From: Berkiella sp964606325
GTDB taxonomy: Bacteria; Pseudomonadota; Gammaproteobacteria; Berkiellales; Berkiellaceae
Assembly (NCBI GenBank): GCA_964606325.1
Contig: CAZSGE010000028.1
Location: 1 to 32,717 of the forward strand
Direction: 5' to 3'
DNA length: 32,717 nt
This document shows positions 1 through 9,012 of the stretch, piece by piece; position 1 is the first letter of the stretch, and each line of letters opens with the position of its first letter. The translations under genes and the position numbers were made by a program. Below the pieces are notes generated by a model that saw nothing but the letters and a program-made list of their open reading frames with translations, did not search any database and was not told where the DNA came from.

Positions 1-36
1 CGGCTTTTGCTCGCAATGACGCCGAGCTTTTCCTAA
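1..36. repeat. Possible edge of a dispersed palindromic repeat
   Basis: The first bases contain CGGC, then TCGCAATGACGCCG, whose complement reads CGGCGTCATTGCGA. A GTCATTGCGAG-type core is common in dispersed palindromes of intracellular bacteria. The element is cut by the window edge, so its identity is only suggested. Confidence 0.25.
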
Positions 37-75
37 AACTTGTGGGGATTCATCAAGGGCGGCCTCCTAATTTAA

Positions 76-750
76 TCAACTCAGGGGTCTGATCCCTATC
101 TCATTCAAATGAGATAGCTGTTTCTTAGCTTGTCGTGACATATTTTTACATCTGGGTAGATTTTTCGCTTTATCTAAAAATTTCTCATAAAGCCCCTGTG
201 CCTTTAATGGCTGCCCCATCAGTTCTTTTATCCTGGCTTCCCAGAAAATAGCTTCAACGCATTCTAGGGAAGTATTATAAGCTTTTCTGCACAAAGTAAT
301 CGCTTTAGATAATTTAACGTTTTGAAATCTTTCATATAATAAAAAAGTGATTTCCACAATTGCCAACATCACATAAGGATCATTTGGAGACAATTTGTAT
401 TGCTCATGACACTGAGTAAGCTGGAGATGCAGAACAGCTTCAGAACGTTTTGATTTCCGGCAACTTGGGCAACGTATAGCAACGGAATTAAATCTAAACT
501 TTAAAACTTCATACCAATATTTTTGCTCTTTGGCATAAAATACAAATTCTTCATTACATTGAACGCACTTTTTAGGGATATCCAGATAAAAATACTTAGG
601 CTTATGGCACGATGCGCAAAACACTTGTAGCTCAGGGTTGCCAGGTATAGCGCCTTCAGGAATAACGGGGACCTCAACTGACGATTTAGCGCTTTTCGTT
701 TTTTTCTTCCTTTTTTTCTCTTTTGTAGGAATGAGTGTTCTGTGCTTCAT
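76..750 (-). CDS. Zinc-ribbon protein with helical C-terminal region
   Basis: This is a 224-aa protein of unknown role. Three Cys pairs are visible: C45-x2-C48, C62-x2-C65 and C94-x2-C97. The stretch between the last two pairs (EEFVFYAKEQKYWYEVL) resembles the 'probable zinc-ribbon' family, which has CxxC, a FvF..EQ.fY segment, and then CxxCR. Residues about 100-215 look like TPR-type helices. The N-terminus is very basic (KEKKRKKKTK at 10-19), which could be a nuclear-localisation or nucleic-acid-binding segment. I chose the ATG at 748-750. A GTG 42 bases upstream is also open, but the added residues look unlike a natural N-terminus. The last codons (GIRPLS-stop) are encoded by the dispersed palindrome at 83-97, so the C-terminus may have been altered by that element. 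The zinc-ribbon call is fairly secure and the function is unknown. Confidence 0.75.
   Translation of the reverse strand: MKHRTLIPTKEKKRKKKTKSAKSSVEVPVIPEGAIPGNPELQVFCASCHKPKYFYLDIPKKCVQCNEEFVFYAKEQKYWYEVLKFRFNSVAIRCPSCRKSKRSEAVLHLQLTQCHEQYKLSPNDPYVMLAIVEITFLLYERFQNVKLSKAITLCRKAYNTSLECVEAIFWEARIKELMGQPLKAQGLYEKFLDKAKNLPRCKNMSRQAKKQLSHLNEIGIRPLS
83..97. repeat. Dispersed palindrome, AGGGGTCTGATCCCT
   Basis: This is a copy of the short palindrome found at many gene 3' ends in this window. It overlaps the last codons of the zinc-ribbon gene. The stem is slightly imperfect. Confidence 0.6.
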
Positions 751-895
751 GTGTGGCTCTTTGAGGTTTTGAACATAATAGAGCTGTAACACACTATCTT
801 GTAAACGCGCAAGTGATAAATGGCTAAAAGATGTTGAGATAACAGAAATATGGCATGAACAGACGTAGAGGGAACACCCCTAATTAAATCAACTG

Positions 896-910
896 AGGGG
901 TCTGTCCCCT
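896..910. repeat. Dispersed palindrome, AGGGGTCTGTCCCCT
   Basis: Copy of the same element, about 20 bases beyond the stop of the small minus-strand gene at 929. It is preceded by TAATTAAATCAACT, similar to the flank of the copy at 83 (TTTAATCAACTC), so the repeat unit is longer than the palindrome. Confidence 0.6.
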
Positions 911-928
911 CTCTCTCGCAAACCACAA

Positions 929-1138
929 TTATTTCATTTTTAATTTATGATAATCTTCTTCAGTCACAAAACGCAGCGTGCTTGTTGTAGACTCAGGGCT
1001 TTCTACTAATCCCTCATGGCATGCAAATTTAGTCAATAATAAATTGTATGTTGCTTGTTCGAATTCACCAGGCTTTGGCGATGGTCCTTTAAGCAATTCT
1101 TCGAGTTTCTGACAAGCTGGTTTTGGGCCATAATTCAT
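929..1138 (-). CDS. Small hypothetical protein (69 aa)
   Basis: I do not recognise this protein. It is soluble and fairly polar, with two cysteines and the proline-rich segment KGPSPKPGEFE, and it ends in KLKMK. The ATG at 1136-1138 has a GAGG ribosome binding site six bases upstream (GAGGTTAAAATG on the minus strand), which supports real translation. It stands alone between two copies of the dispersed palindrome. Confidence 0.6.
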   Translation of the reverse strand: MNYGPKPACQKLEELLKGPSPKPGEFEQATYNLLLTKFACHEGLVESPESTTSTLRFVTEEDYHKLKMK

Positions 1139-1522
1139 TTTAACCTCGTTTATTCAATCAAGCAGATAAACCCAGCATAATATGCAACTAAGGTTGCTGG
1201 TGCAACCAGAACAATGATCTGCACAACTCAGGGGCCTAACCCCGCCTCTTTACCAGAAAAACTCATAAAACTGCCCCCATTCAGATAAAAGGCCTGATTA
1301 AGCTTGCAAGCGGATTGGGGCTAAATATATTTATGTCATATTTTATTATAAAATCATGCTTTGTGTGATAGGGCTTCTCGATAAGGATAATCGCTATCAA
1401 TAGCAGGCAAAATCTTACCAGCTAATGATTGTTAAACAGGCTTGTCGCTTTAACACGATTATTCAGATGAAGTCTGCAATCAAATCATATGCATATCTTC
1501 ATCTCATAAAGATGGAGGATAA
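1139..1522. other. Intergenic region with one palindrome copy and a small hairpin
   Basis: No convincing gene here. It holds a short hairpin at 1192-1207 (GGTTGC, loop TGGT, GCAACC) and a variant of the dispersed palindrome at 1230-1243 (AGGGGCCTAACCCC). The remainder is AT-rich and should include the promoter of the plus-strand gene at 1523, but I could not identify a clear -35/-10 pair. Confidence 0.5.
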
Positions 1523-2170
1523 ATGCGTATGCCACTTGAAGATATGCTTTCTAAATTAATTAAACACACCACAAATCAAGTGGGCGGTTTTTTTGCCAAT
1601 GCTTGTTTATATGGTATACCTAGCGCCGTTAATTCCTTTGTTTTTTATTTTACCCGAAATATTGTCCGCGCTGAAATCCTTGAGCCAAGCAAAGAAAATG
1701 AGCCTTTTCAACTTGATTGGAATGCACTTAAAAACGCTGAGAAAGACTTTGAGATAAGTGGCATTTCAAATATTGTGATGGATAAACTAACTCAATATTT
1801 TAAATCACAAGATATTACTATTTCTCGTCAACTTGATTCAGCCTTACGCTCAGTACTATTAGGATCACTCTATCGCATCGGGGTTAATCCATTTAATCGA
1901 GATGCAATTATAAATGATATTGTTAATGGCGCAGCAAGATCTTTCTTGATTTCAAAATCCATTGAACTATTAATGCCGGTATTTGGTTATGGAATTAAAG
2001 AACAAGTACCCCTACCGATTTTAGTGATGGCGGGCGTGGCAGGTGATTGCATACTGCATTACTATAAGAATGCACACCATAAAAAATTAAAGGCTATCAA
2101 TGATAGCAATTGCCCTGAAATGAATAATGATCCAAAGATTTCAAACGCCATGTCAAACTTCATACTTTAA
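1523..2170 (+). CDS. Hypothetical protein (215 aa) paired with the ankyrin/ART-like gene
   Basis: I do not recognise this protein. The ATG has a strong GGAGG at 1514-1518. The sequence is mixed helical with hydrophobic stretches near residues 22-45 and 140-180 (KSIELLMPVFGYGIK, PLPILVMAGVAGDCIL), which might contact membranes but are not clear transmembrane segments. The next gene starts 56 bases downstream on the same strand with its own ribosome binding site, so the two are probably co-transcribed. A partner or accessory role for the large downstream protein is possible but is inference only. Confidence 0.75.
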   Translation: MRMPLEDMLSKLIKHTTNQVGGFFANACLYGIPSAVNSFVFYFTRNIVRAEILEPSKENEPFQLDWNALKNAEKDFEISGISNIVMDKLTQYFKSQDITISRQLDSALRSVLLGSLYRIGVNPFNRDAIINDIVNGAARSFLISKSIELLMPVFGYGIKEQVPLPILVMAGVAGDCILHYYKNAHHKKLKAINDSNCPEMNNDPKISNAMSNFIL

Positions 2171-2226
2171 ACGCACTAATGAAGCGCATTGCAATTAAAT
2201 TTACATTGATAATATGAGGATGTAAT

Positions 2227-4776
2227 ATGTTTTATTTAAGTGTTCTCGCAAACTTTACCTCAAGCTTTTTACCTGCACTTTCAACTGCGGCTTTTGTCCA
2301 TAATCAAAGTAATACAAGTGCTGTTAAGCTTGATCCTCTCTTGCCAATCCCTGAACCAACATTATGCGAAGCTAAATATGATGATTATTTTGGATCCACC
2401 ATATTTAAATTTATATCAGGCAAAGACTCATTAGACCAAGCTATTGAAAATAGTGACATTCCCTGCATAATAGAATATGCAAAAGAAAGAAACATCAACG
2501 AAAAAATAAGTGAAACAGGGCTTCTACCCTTAGAGATAGCCATTAATACCGGCAACCCCGAAACCGTAAAAACAGTGTTAGCACTTGGCGCTGATCTTGA
2601 TCAACCTTCCAGCCATCAGAATTATCCTTGCTTTATATTAGCTCTCAAAAAAAATGATGCTATTGCGAGCCTTATATTAGAAAGAGTAAATCTAACAGCG
2701 ATGGCAAAAAATACAAACCATTCTTATTTTGAATTATTATTTAGTACTGAGGATCCATCTGTCATTTCAAAAGGATTGAAAAAATTTGAAGAGAAAAAAA
2801 TCCAGATCCAAGATTTACCAGGTGATGGCACAATCGCATTAATGGCTGCCCTTAGTTATAAAAATGCAGAAGCTGTAAAGTTTTTACTCGACCAGGGTGT
2901 TGACCCTCACAGAAGAGTTAATTTACCAGAAGAAGGCATAGATGCCACTTGTTATCAAGCAGCAATGACTACAAACAAAGCAATTAAGAAGCTATTTAGA
3001 AGAAATCTTAAAGCAACCGTTGTTCCTGTGGCTAAAAATCCGTGGACCAAAGAATATGAAGACATTATTAGAAAAATAATCTCTTCCTCAAGTCAGGTAG
3101 AATATCAAAAAGTGACCAATGAATTTGGTAATGTCTTTTTTGATCCGATCATTGATGGCGTTTACTATCCCTTACACAGTATTATTACTAAAATGGATTG
3201 GCGCCAAGTATTTTTTACCGATGATGAATATAGAATAATAAAACACAATGCTTGCGATTTTTGGTTACACACAAACGGCTTCATAACAAGGTACATTTTT
3301 GGCAGTTTCGATCTTAATGCTTTTTTAATGGGTCAACCACAATATATTGGCCAAGATCAACCGAATGAACTTTATTCTAAGCATTCTAAGCATTCTAAGC
3401 ATTCTAAGTATTCAAAATATTGGCTCCAGAGTGCCGGTGTAGCCCATGAACTTCATGGATTAAGAGATAACCCCGATCCAGATGAAGTCGTTTGTCGAGG
3501 ACAAGGCGTTTATGATAGAGCCGTTCGCAACCATCATTCATCATTTATCAGCACCTCAACCGACATGCGTATGTGTATGTCCTTTGCGAAAGGGGCTCCT
3601 ATCGTCGTTTTTGATGAAAACCAAGGCGTAGATTTAAAAGTAGATAACTACCAGAAAGAACACGTTCTTTTCCCAACCACCCTAACTGATTACCAATTTT
3701 TTTCCCTTGGAGGGCAGCATTTTTATCTTGCAAATGCTTTATACTCACCAAGTAATAGTATGAGCCTTATGCCTGCAAGCATTTCAGAATATACTAGACT
3801 GTTTACGAATGTTTTTCATCAAATCACTACTCCTAGCGCTTCATCGTATACCAGTAGGTTTGCTGATATTATTCATAAGATCGTAACAAGTACAACTCCT
3901 GTAAACACCCACTTAGTGAGTAATCAGTATGGTCAATTATATTATAATATTGAAATTGATGGCACCACATATGATATGTATGACATTATCAGTCATATGG
4001 ATTGGGATCAATTTAGGTTGAGCGACGAAACGCTTGCCGCTTTTGCGCAATCCAAATACCGTTTATGGGATGAGCAAGTTTATACCAATTTTTATTCACG
4101 AAGGAGTAGTTCCCAAATTGTTGACAACCCCATCAAGCTAAAGGATATTGATTCAACTTTAAAATTAACACAAAGAGAATCGGTGCCGCACGTTTGTGAT
4201 GATAAACCTTGTGATTACGATACTATGTATAGTGAGTTAACCCCTGAAGAAAAAGGTCTCATATTTCAATATACATCAGTTGCCAGCAAACCGATGAATT
4301 CCTTTTTCAAAGGAAGCGTAAATGAATTTAGAGAAAATATAAATGAACATACTCATCGTTGGCGTTTATCGGCAGACACCACAAACACGGAAGGATTTGA
4401 TATTAATGATCCTATGCAATGGTTGGTATATGCCGCGAGATTGTCGCATACTTTGAACAAAATTAAGCCCAGCACAACGCAAGGTCCATTTTGTCGTGGT
4501 CAATCCCATATGGATAGACATGTTAGATTAGAACATCCTGCACCTATCAGTGTCAGCAAAAACTTCAAGCTTTGTAATTCATATATAGGTGGCCAAGACG
4601 GTGATTTAGTTACTTTAGAAGAATTTAATGGTAAATATATTTCACCCCTTTCTTTTCACCCTGATCAAGATGAATATCTAGGACAACCCGCTATGCTGGA
4701 TAACTATAAAAATATTCCAATGGAAAAAAATCATATGTTAAGTGCAACGGTAAAACGTTTTAGAACGCAAACATAA
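2227..4776 (+). CDS. Ankyrin-repeat protein with tandem ADP-ribosyltransferase-like domains
   Basis: This 849-aa protein is a candidate host-directed toxin or effector. Residues about 95-255 hold ankyrin-type repeats (GLLPLEIAINTGNPETVKTV; GTIALMAALSYKNAEAVKFL). Two homologous modules follow, about 275-505 and 545-845. Each begins with a DII.KI segment and a shared IDG..Y....I..MDW motif. Each then shows ADP-ribosyltransferase (ART) hallmarks. Module 1 has an RYIFGSFDLNAFLMG helix, CRGQ with Arg424, FISTST (442-445), then Gln476-Lys-Glu478. Module 2 has LTPEEKGLIFQYTS with Asn691, CRGQS with Arg757, SVS (775-777), then Glu833-Lys-Asn835. The usual motif is R/STS/(E or Q)-x-E, so module 1 could be active (Q-x-E type) and module 2 has lost the second Glu. 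The ART call is my reading of motifs, not a profile hit. A 9-bp tandem repeat lies inside module 1. It is probably in an operon with the gene upstream. Confidence 0.7.
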   Translation: MFYLSVLANFTSSFLPALSTAAFVHNQSNTSAVKLDPLLPIPEPTLCEAKYDDYFGSTIFKFISGKDSLDQAIENSDIPCIIEYAKERNINEKISETGLLPLEIAINTGNPETVKTVLALGADLDQPSSHQNYPCFILALKKNDAIASLILERVNLTAMAKNTNHSYFELLFSTEDPSVISKGLKKFEEKKIQIQDLPGDGTIALMAALSYKNAEAVKFLLDQGVDPHRRVNLPEEGIDATCYQAAMTTNKAIKKLFRRNLKATVVPVAKNPWTKEYEDIIRKIISSSSQVEYQKVTNEFGNVFFDPIIDGVYYPLHSIITKMDWRQVFFTDDEYRIIKHNACDFWLHTNGFITRYIFGSFDLNAFLMGQPQYIGQDQPNELYSKHSKHSKHSKYSKYWLQSAGVAHELHGLRDNPDPDEVVCRGQGVYDRAVRNHHSSFISTSTDMRMCMSFAKGAPIVVFDENQGVDLKVDNYQKEHVLFPTTLTDYQFFSLGGQHFYLANALYSPSNSMSLMPASISEYTRLFTNVFHQITTPSASSYTSRFADIIHKIVTSTTPVNTHLVSNQYGQLYYNIEIDGTTYDMYDIISHMDWDQFRLSDETLAAFAQSKYRLWDEQVYTNFYSRRSSSQIVDNPIKLKDIDSTLKLTQRESVPHVCDDKPCDYDTMYSELTPEEKGLIFQYTSVASKPMNSFFKGSVNEFRENINEHTHRWRLSADTTNTEGFDINDPMQWLVYAARLSHTLNKIKPSTTQGPFCRGQSHMDRHVRLEHPAPISVSKNFKLCNSYIGGQDGDLVTLEEFNGKYISPLSFHPDQDEYLGQPAMLDNYKNIPMEKNHMLSATVKRFRTQT
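3376..3420 (+). repeat. 9-bp tandem repeat inside the ankyrin/ART-like gene
   Basis: Three exact TCTAAGCAT units are followed by TCTAAGTAT and TCAAAATAT, encoding Ser-Lys-His/Tyr five times (residues 384-398). The unit is a multiple of three, so copy-number change would lengthen a loop without a frameshift. It lies between the ART-like N-terminal helix and the catalytic Arg region. Confidence 0.9.
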
Positions 4777-4796
4777 CGTTGGTTGCCGCCTCTGAC

Positions 4797-4839
4797 TGAT
4801 CCCTGTCTCTTTTTATGTAGACCTAGGGATCAGACCCCT
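4797..4839. repeat. Dispersed palindrome pair between convergent genes
   Basis: Half element TGATCCCTGTCTC at 4797-4809 and a fuller copy TAGGGATCAGACCCCT at 4824-4839. The second copy overlaps the stop codon (4838-4840) of the minus-strand repeat-protein gene. It sits between two convergent genes and could act as a terminator or boundary. Confidence 0.6.
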
Positions 4840-7219
4840 AACTCTTTTTACGAAAATGGATGGCACTAAACACTTGCTCTTCTATAGCACTCCTTGGTTT
4901 GATCACAGGTTGACGATCTCGAAAAATCAAGATTGGCTGACCTACAGACAAAGCATCGTTAGCTGCACAAGAAGACTCTGTAGTAACTGTTTCCTTAATG
5001 GGTGCTGGTGCTTTTTTAGTTTTGGATTTATCCTTTGTTTTATCTTTTTCCTTCGCTACTTTTTGAGGTGTTATCTTTTTGAGTTTTACGGAATCAAAAC
5101 CACGCTTAAAATGCTCGGCATACATAGGGGCTAATGACAAATGCTGCGCGGCAGCTTTATTAACTGCTTCCATATCAACACTATGTTGCTTTTGCGCCGC
5201 CTTTTCGCCTGCTAAAAAGGCATTATTTTTAAGGTTATCAGCACCTGACGTAACATGGGCGGTATAAGCGTCTTCATAAGCTTTCATAAAGCATTCAACA
5301 TTGGGGCCAAACTCTTTTTTTGCATTTTCTCTTATACTCTCTAGATGTATACCATATGCTAATTGCGCATATTTGGCACCACGATCTTTAGCAATTTTAA
5401 CTGTCATAGATTCACTTGGATATAGCATTGATGTTTTAGGATCTAATGCCTTTTTGGTATCTATCCCCTGCTGCTCTAAAACAGCAATTCTTCTTTGATG
5501 AGCTTCTTGAAAGCCGGCGATGTATGTTTCTGGATGTGCCTGTGCTTTGGCTTTTTCTTTAAGCGCCTGCATATCAAGCGGATCATTTCTATCGGCAGCC
5601 ATCCACCCATCATGAACCGCTTTTCGTTTAACTTCTTCTACGGGTGTTAACTCTTTAAAATATTCAGTGAAATATGATTTATATTCACTTATATAAAAAT
5701 CCTCATGCTCATCAAACACTTGAGCTTCTTTTATCAAACTCTCATCCACAAGAGGCCTTTTGAAGGAGGCACGATGTTTCGCACGGCACTTTGCTAATTG
5801 TTTGATTTTGACAAGTTCATCATTCAGTGAGGCATTTTCAGGTTGGGATTTAATTTCACTAATTAATTCTTCGCGTTTGGCTTCATAGGCGCTAGTAAAA
5901 TTTGCAATATAAAGGTCAATAAATAATTTGCCATGTTTGGTAGCCTTTTTGTTCAAGTCGATCTTTTCTAGGATCAGCCCTTTTAAAGCGGCTTTTCTTC
6001 CGTGGATAATAGCCAGCGCAATAACGCTAACTTCTGGAGATTGAGCCTTTAATTCTTGAAGTTTTTGTTCATACATTTTCATAAAAGGTACAGCTTTAGC
6101 ACCATAATCTTTTTTAACACTTTCAGTAAAAGCATCTGTATCAAGCGGTGTTGTCCTGATGAAATGCTCATGGGCTTTTCTGTAAGCTGCTTCGCGCAAA
6201 CCAAAATCGCTTACAACTTTAGCGCCATTTTCTTCGCCAGCATACTTTAATTCAATTGCATCACGTTTTTCTTTAAATTTATTTCTATAAGCAACTAGGT
6301 AGGTATCCGATAAGGCACCGTATTTTTTGGCGGCACAAGCAAGCTGCGCTTCATTAATCTCCTTGCTGCGTGCAGCGGCTCCTCTGGCAGCAGCTTCTGC
6401 TCTTTCTATTACTTTTCTTTCAGGGCTATTTCTTTGCGATTCCTCTTGCGCTGCTTTAATAAAGCAGTTTATCTCAGTTTCGTCAGAATACTCGGATTTT
6501 GCTTTTGATGTAATGTCGTCTAAGGTAAGCGCACCAACCGTAGCTTTTGCTTTTGCATATTTTTTACCGGCAGCTTTAATTTCATTTATTCGAAGAATTT
6601 TTTTTGATTTAACTTTAGGTTTGGAAACATGTTTTTCTTGCTCCGAAACCAAATCAGCGTCATTGGGCGCTTTCTCTTCAAGTTGTTCACGTTTTGCGTT
6701 AAATCCATCAAAATAAGCTCGGATATACGTATCTGCATCTTCAGCATATTCATTTTTTGCTTTTTGTTTAAGCTTTTCTTCATCAAAGCTATGCTGTTTA
6801 ACTGCAGTACTATAACCATTATAATACCCACGGCGACGTATAAGCTCTTGAACTGTTAGATCTTTAGATAATTGTCTACAAACTTCATGATGAGCATCAA
6901 GGTAATATTTTGCATAAAAGCCGAATTTTCTCTCAATTTTTTCTTTAATATCTTTCTCTTCATATAAATACCCATGAGAAACCTCAGCTCTTGCTCCCTT
7001 TTTCCCAGCCTCACTTGCATTTTTAATAAGCACTTCTTGAGCTTTACGAAAAAAAACTTCGTAGTATTTAACGTAGAGTTCAGCATTTTTGTTGTCGTTT
7101 TCTAGCACTTCAAGAGCAAGTTTAGTTAATTCATCTTTGCTTGGTTTGTCGCCTTCAGTTGCTTGTTCGTTAGCACGTTCTTTAGCAAGAAGTTTAATTT
7201 CTTCATCTGTTATAGGCAT
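4838..7219 (-). CDS. Large helical-repeat protein (about 11 units)
   Basis: This 793-aa protein of unknown function is built mostly from one degenerate helical repeat of about 55-75 residues. I count roughly eleven units from the N-terminus to about residue 710. The pattern is A-x3-G-x3-A, a variable linker, D-x2-L-x3-A-x3-Y/F, then Y-[IVL]-x2-Y-x3-F followed by basic residues and Leu. Examples are DTYIRAYFDGFNAKREQL, DTYLVAYRNKFKEKRDAI and ETYIAGFQEAHQRRIAVL. A Lys-rich linker (about 720-745) and a short tail ending FRKKS follow. The ATG at 7217-7219 has GGAG six bases upstream, so it is preferred over a GTG 12 bases earlier. The two genes just upstream on the same strand carry the same repeat, which suggests a locus made by duplication. 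An array like this is plausible as a protein-binding scaffold. Confidence 0.85.
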   Translation of the reverse strand: MPITDEEIKLLAKERANEQATEGDKPSKDELTKLALEVLENDNKNAELYVKYYEVFFRKAQEVLIKNASEAGKKGARAEVSHGYLYEEKDIKEKIERKFGFYAKYYLDAHHEVCRQLSKDLTVQELIRRRGYYNGYSTAVKQHSFDEEKLKQKAKNEYAEDADTYIRAYFDGFNAKREQLEEKAPNDADLVSEQEKHVSKPKVKSKKILRINEIKAAGKKYAKAKATVGALTLDDITSKAKSEYSDETEINCFIKAAQEESQRNSPERKVIERAEAAARGAAARSKEINEAQLACAAKKYGALSDTYLVAYRNKFKEKRDAIELKYAGEENGAKVVSDFGLREAAYRKAHEHFIRTTPLDTDAFTESVKKDYGAKAVPFMKMYEQKLQELKAQSPEVSVIALAIIHGRKAALKGLILEKIDLNKKATKHGKLFIDLYIANFTSAYEAKREELISEIKSQPENASLNDELVKIKQLAKCRAKHRASFKRPLVDESLIKEAQVFDEHEDFYISEYKSYFTEYFKELTPVEEVKRKAVHDGWMAADRNDPLDMQALKEKAKAQAHPETYIAGFQEAHQRRIAVLEQQGIDTKKALDPKTSMLYPSESMTVKIAKDRGAKYAQLAYGIHLESIRENAKKEFGPNVECFMKAYEDAYTAHVTSGADNLKNNAFLAGEKAAQKQHSVDMEAVNKAAAQHLSLAPMYAEHFKRGFDSVKLKKITPQKVAKEKDKTKDKSKTKKAPAPIKETVTTESSCAANDALSVGQPILIFRDRQPVIKPRSAIEEQVFSAIHFRKKS

Positions 7220-7278
7220 GATTGTCTCCACGTTCTTCAGTTACATATTAAATTCTTAACGGCATCTTTACACGTGTT

Positions 7279-7743
7279 TTATCTCTTTTTTGGTTGTTTT
7301 TGTGCTGGCATTTCTGCGGTTTTAGTTGTATTTTGATAGGTTTTTTTAAGCTTTCTACCTAAAAGACTTTGGGATGGATTTCCAAGTTTATGATTGTCAA
7401 AACCCTCGTTAAAAGCATCACAAAATAGCTGATAAGATAAATTTAATGGTTCTTTAAGTGTTGCTAATTCACTACTTTCTTTAGTGTGGCCTTTTTGAGC
7501 AGCGTCTTGTCCTAGCTTTTCCGCCTTATCAATAATGCGATTGCGAGCATTTAAAATTGCTTTCTTTTCATTAAAACAAGCATTATAGCTTTCTATAAAA
7601 AATGCACTTAATTCATCGTAAGAGGAGGCTGCCGTAGATAAATCCTCTTTACTGAGTGTGATATCGTTTTCACAATTATCTTGTGCTAATTTCTTTGCTA
7701 TGTTGTATACCTTGCAAGTTTGCTCGTAAGTGAATCCTAGCAT
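7279..7743 (-). CDS. Small two-unit member of the same helical-repeat family
   Basis: This 154-aa protein has two copies of the repeat seen in the adjacent 793-aa protein: about residues 10-65 (IAKKLAQDN, then FFIESYNACFNEKKAIL) and 68-120 (IIDKAEKLGQDAAQ, then LFCDAFNEGFDNHKL). The C-terminus is basic (QKQPKKR). The ATG at 7741-7743 lies 13 bases after the stop of the upstream gene (7757), so the two are tightly linked and probably translated from one transcript. Its own ribosome binding site is weak (AGGAT about 11 bases upstream), consistent with translational coupling. Function unknown. Confidence 0.8.
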   Translation of the reverse strand: MLGFTYEQTCKVYNIAKKLAQDNCENDITLSKEDLSTAASSYDELSAFFIESYNACFNEKKAILNARNRIIDKAEKLGQDAAQKGHTKESSELATLKEPLNLSYQLFCDAFNEGFDNHKLGNPSQSLLGRKLKKTYQNTTKTAEMPAQKQPKKR

Positions 7744-7756
7744 GATAATGTATATC

Positions 7757-8881
7757 CTATTTTGGCGTTGCCAGTGATTTAATTTTAGCTAATGCTTGTA
7801 ACATCTTTTCTTTTTCGCTGAGTTTAGTCGGAGTCTCTTTTTGTTTTCCAAGTGGCTCAGGGCGAGTGTGGGCTTTTTCAATATTGTTTGACGCTTGAGT
7901 TGTGTGCGTTGTCGTCGTTGGTGCCACTGCCTTTGACTTTTGCCCATTAAGCGCAGGTGTATAACTTTTGCTCTTTTTGTGCGATTCTTTTCTTGCCTTT
8001 TTTTGTTGTTTGGTTAAATATTTGATCTCGTCAGTTAATAATTCTACCTTTTCTTCCAACCTTTCATTCTTTTTAAGTAGTTTTGCCATTGATTCTTTTA
8101 TAGATTTCACCGTCTCATTAAACGTTGTTTTTGAAGGTTTATTTGGTATTTGAGGGATCGTTAACGGTTTATCGTTTACTTTTTTTGATAAAATGGCTTT
8201 TCTGGCGCTGGTTTTTTCAAGTGTGGGAGGGATTTTTTTTGCTGGTTGTTTAATTGAACCTGGTGTAGGCGCTTTAATTAAACTAGACGCTTGAGCTTTG
8301 TTCGATTGAACCACCAGTGATGGTAAAATGGGTGCAGTAGATTGGGCTGAAGGTTTAATTTTGGCAGAATATAATCTCGGTAAAGTTGGCGCTGCTGGTT
8401 GATTTAGCATCACAGCACTTGATGTACTATCTACCGTCTCATTAACTACACCTGTTGGAACGCCTTTCGCCAACGTTGTTGTTTGTAATTCTTCATGTTT
8501 ACCAGGGTGACTCGTTTTGGTTTGACTCTCCTTAGCTTTGCCAATTTCTTTATTGCCAGTATTGGCTGGCGTTTGATTCAAGGATGAGTCTTTATAAATA
8601 TTTGTGAGCTCAACGCTTGCCAAAGCTTGAGCTGCTTTTTCTGTAGCAAGACGCTCCCGCCTTAAGTTGAGTTGATCATCAAAGATATGCTTATAAATAT
8701 GAGCATTTTGCCCATATATCATGTTTGCACTATCAAGAAATAACTGCGCTTTTGATTCATCTTGTAATGCGAGATCAACGTCCTCTAAAATATCTTTAAC
8801 CATATCAACAAACGTCGAAACATCTTGATATTTAGAGGCCTCGATAGGCTTAAACTCAAGTTCAGGGCCAGTTGCTGTCAT
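7757..8881 (-). CDS. Single-repeat protein with Pro/Thr/Lys-rich linker and coiled coil
   Basis: This 374-aa protein was not recognised. Near the N-terminus (about 20-65) it has one unit of the helical repeat shared with the next two genes (DSANMIYGQNAHIYKHIF, then basic residues). A long low-complexity region rich in Ala, Pro, Ser, Thr and Lys follows, then a coiled coil at roughly 255-300 (KNERLEEKVELLTDEIKYL) and a basic tail. The ATG at 8879-8881 (MTATGPELEFK) is preferred. A TTG 42 bases upstream is open but has no good site. It is first in a three-gene minus-strand set with the two other repeat proteins. Confidence 0.8.
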   Translation of the reverse strand: MTATGPELEFKPIEASKYQDVSTFVDMVKDILEDVDLALQDESKAQLFLDSANMIYGQNAHIYKHIFDDQLNLRRERLATEKAAQALASVELTNIYKDSSLNQTPANTGNKEIGKAKESQTKTSHPGKHEELQTTTLAKGVPTGVVNETVDSTSSAVMLNQPAAPTLPRLYSAKIKPSAQSTAPILPSLVVQSNKAQASSLIKAPTPGSIKQPAKKIPPTLEKTSARKAILSKKVNDKPLTIPQIPNKPSKTTFNETVKSIKESMAKLLKKNERLEEKVELLTDEIKYLTKQQKKARKESHKKSKSYTPALNGQKSKAVAPTTTTHTTQASNNIEKAHTRPEPLGKQKETPTKLSEKEKMLQALAKIKSLATPK

Positions 8882-8991
8882 AATAGATCCATAAGTTACA
8901 ATTTTAGTTATTGTATTGCACAACTTAGTTTAGATCTGTGGTAAAAAATTAGGTATCACAGCAAGATATTGTTTTTTTCATTAAAAACAGA

Positions 8992-9012
8992 CCTAGGGGT
9001 CTGACACCTAGG
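8992..9012. repeat. Dispersed palindrome variant CCTAGG...CCTAGG
   Basis: CCTAGGGGTCTGACACCTAG plus G, abutting the stop codon of the minus-strand gene at 9013. It contains the AGGGGTCTGAC half of the common element with an altered right arm. Confidence 0.6.
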
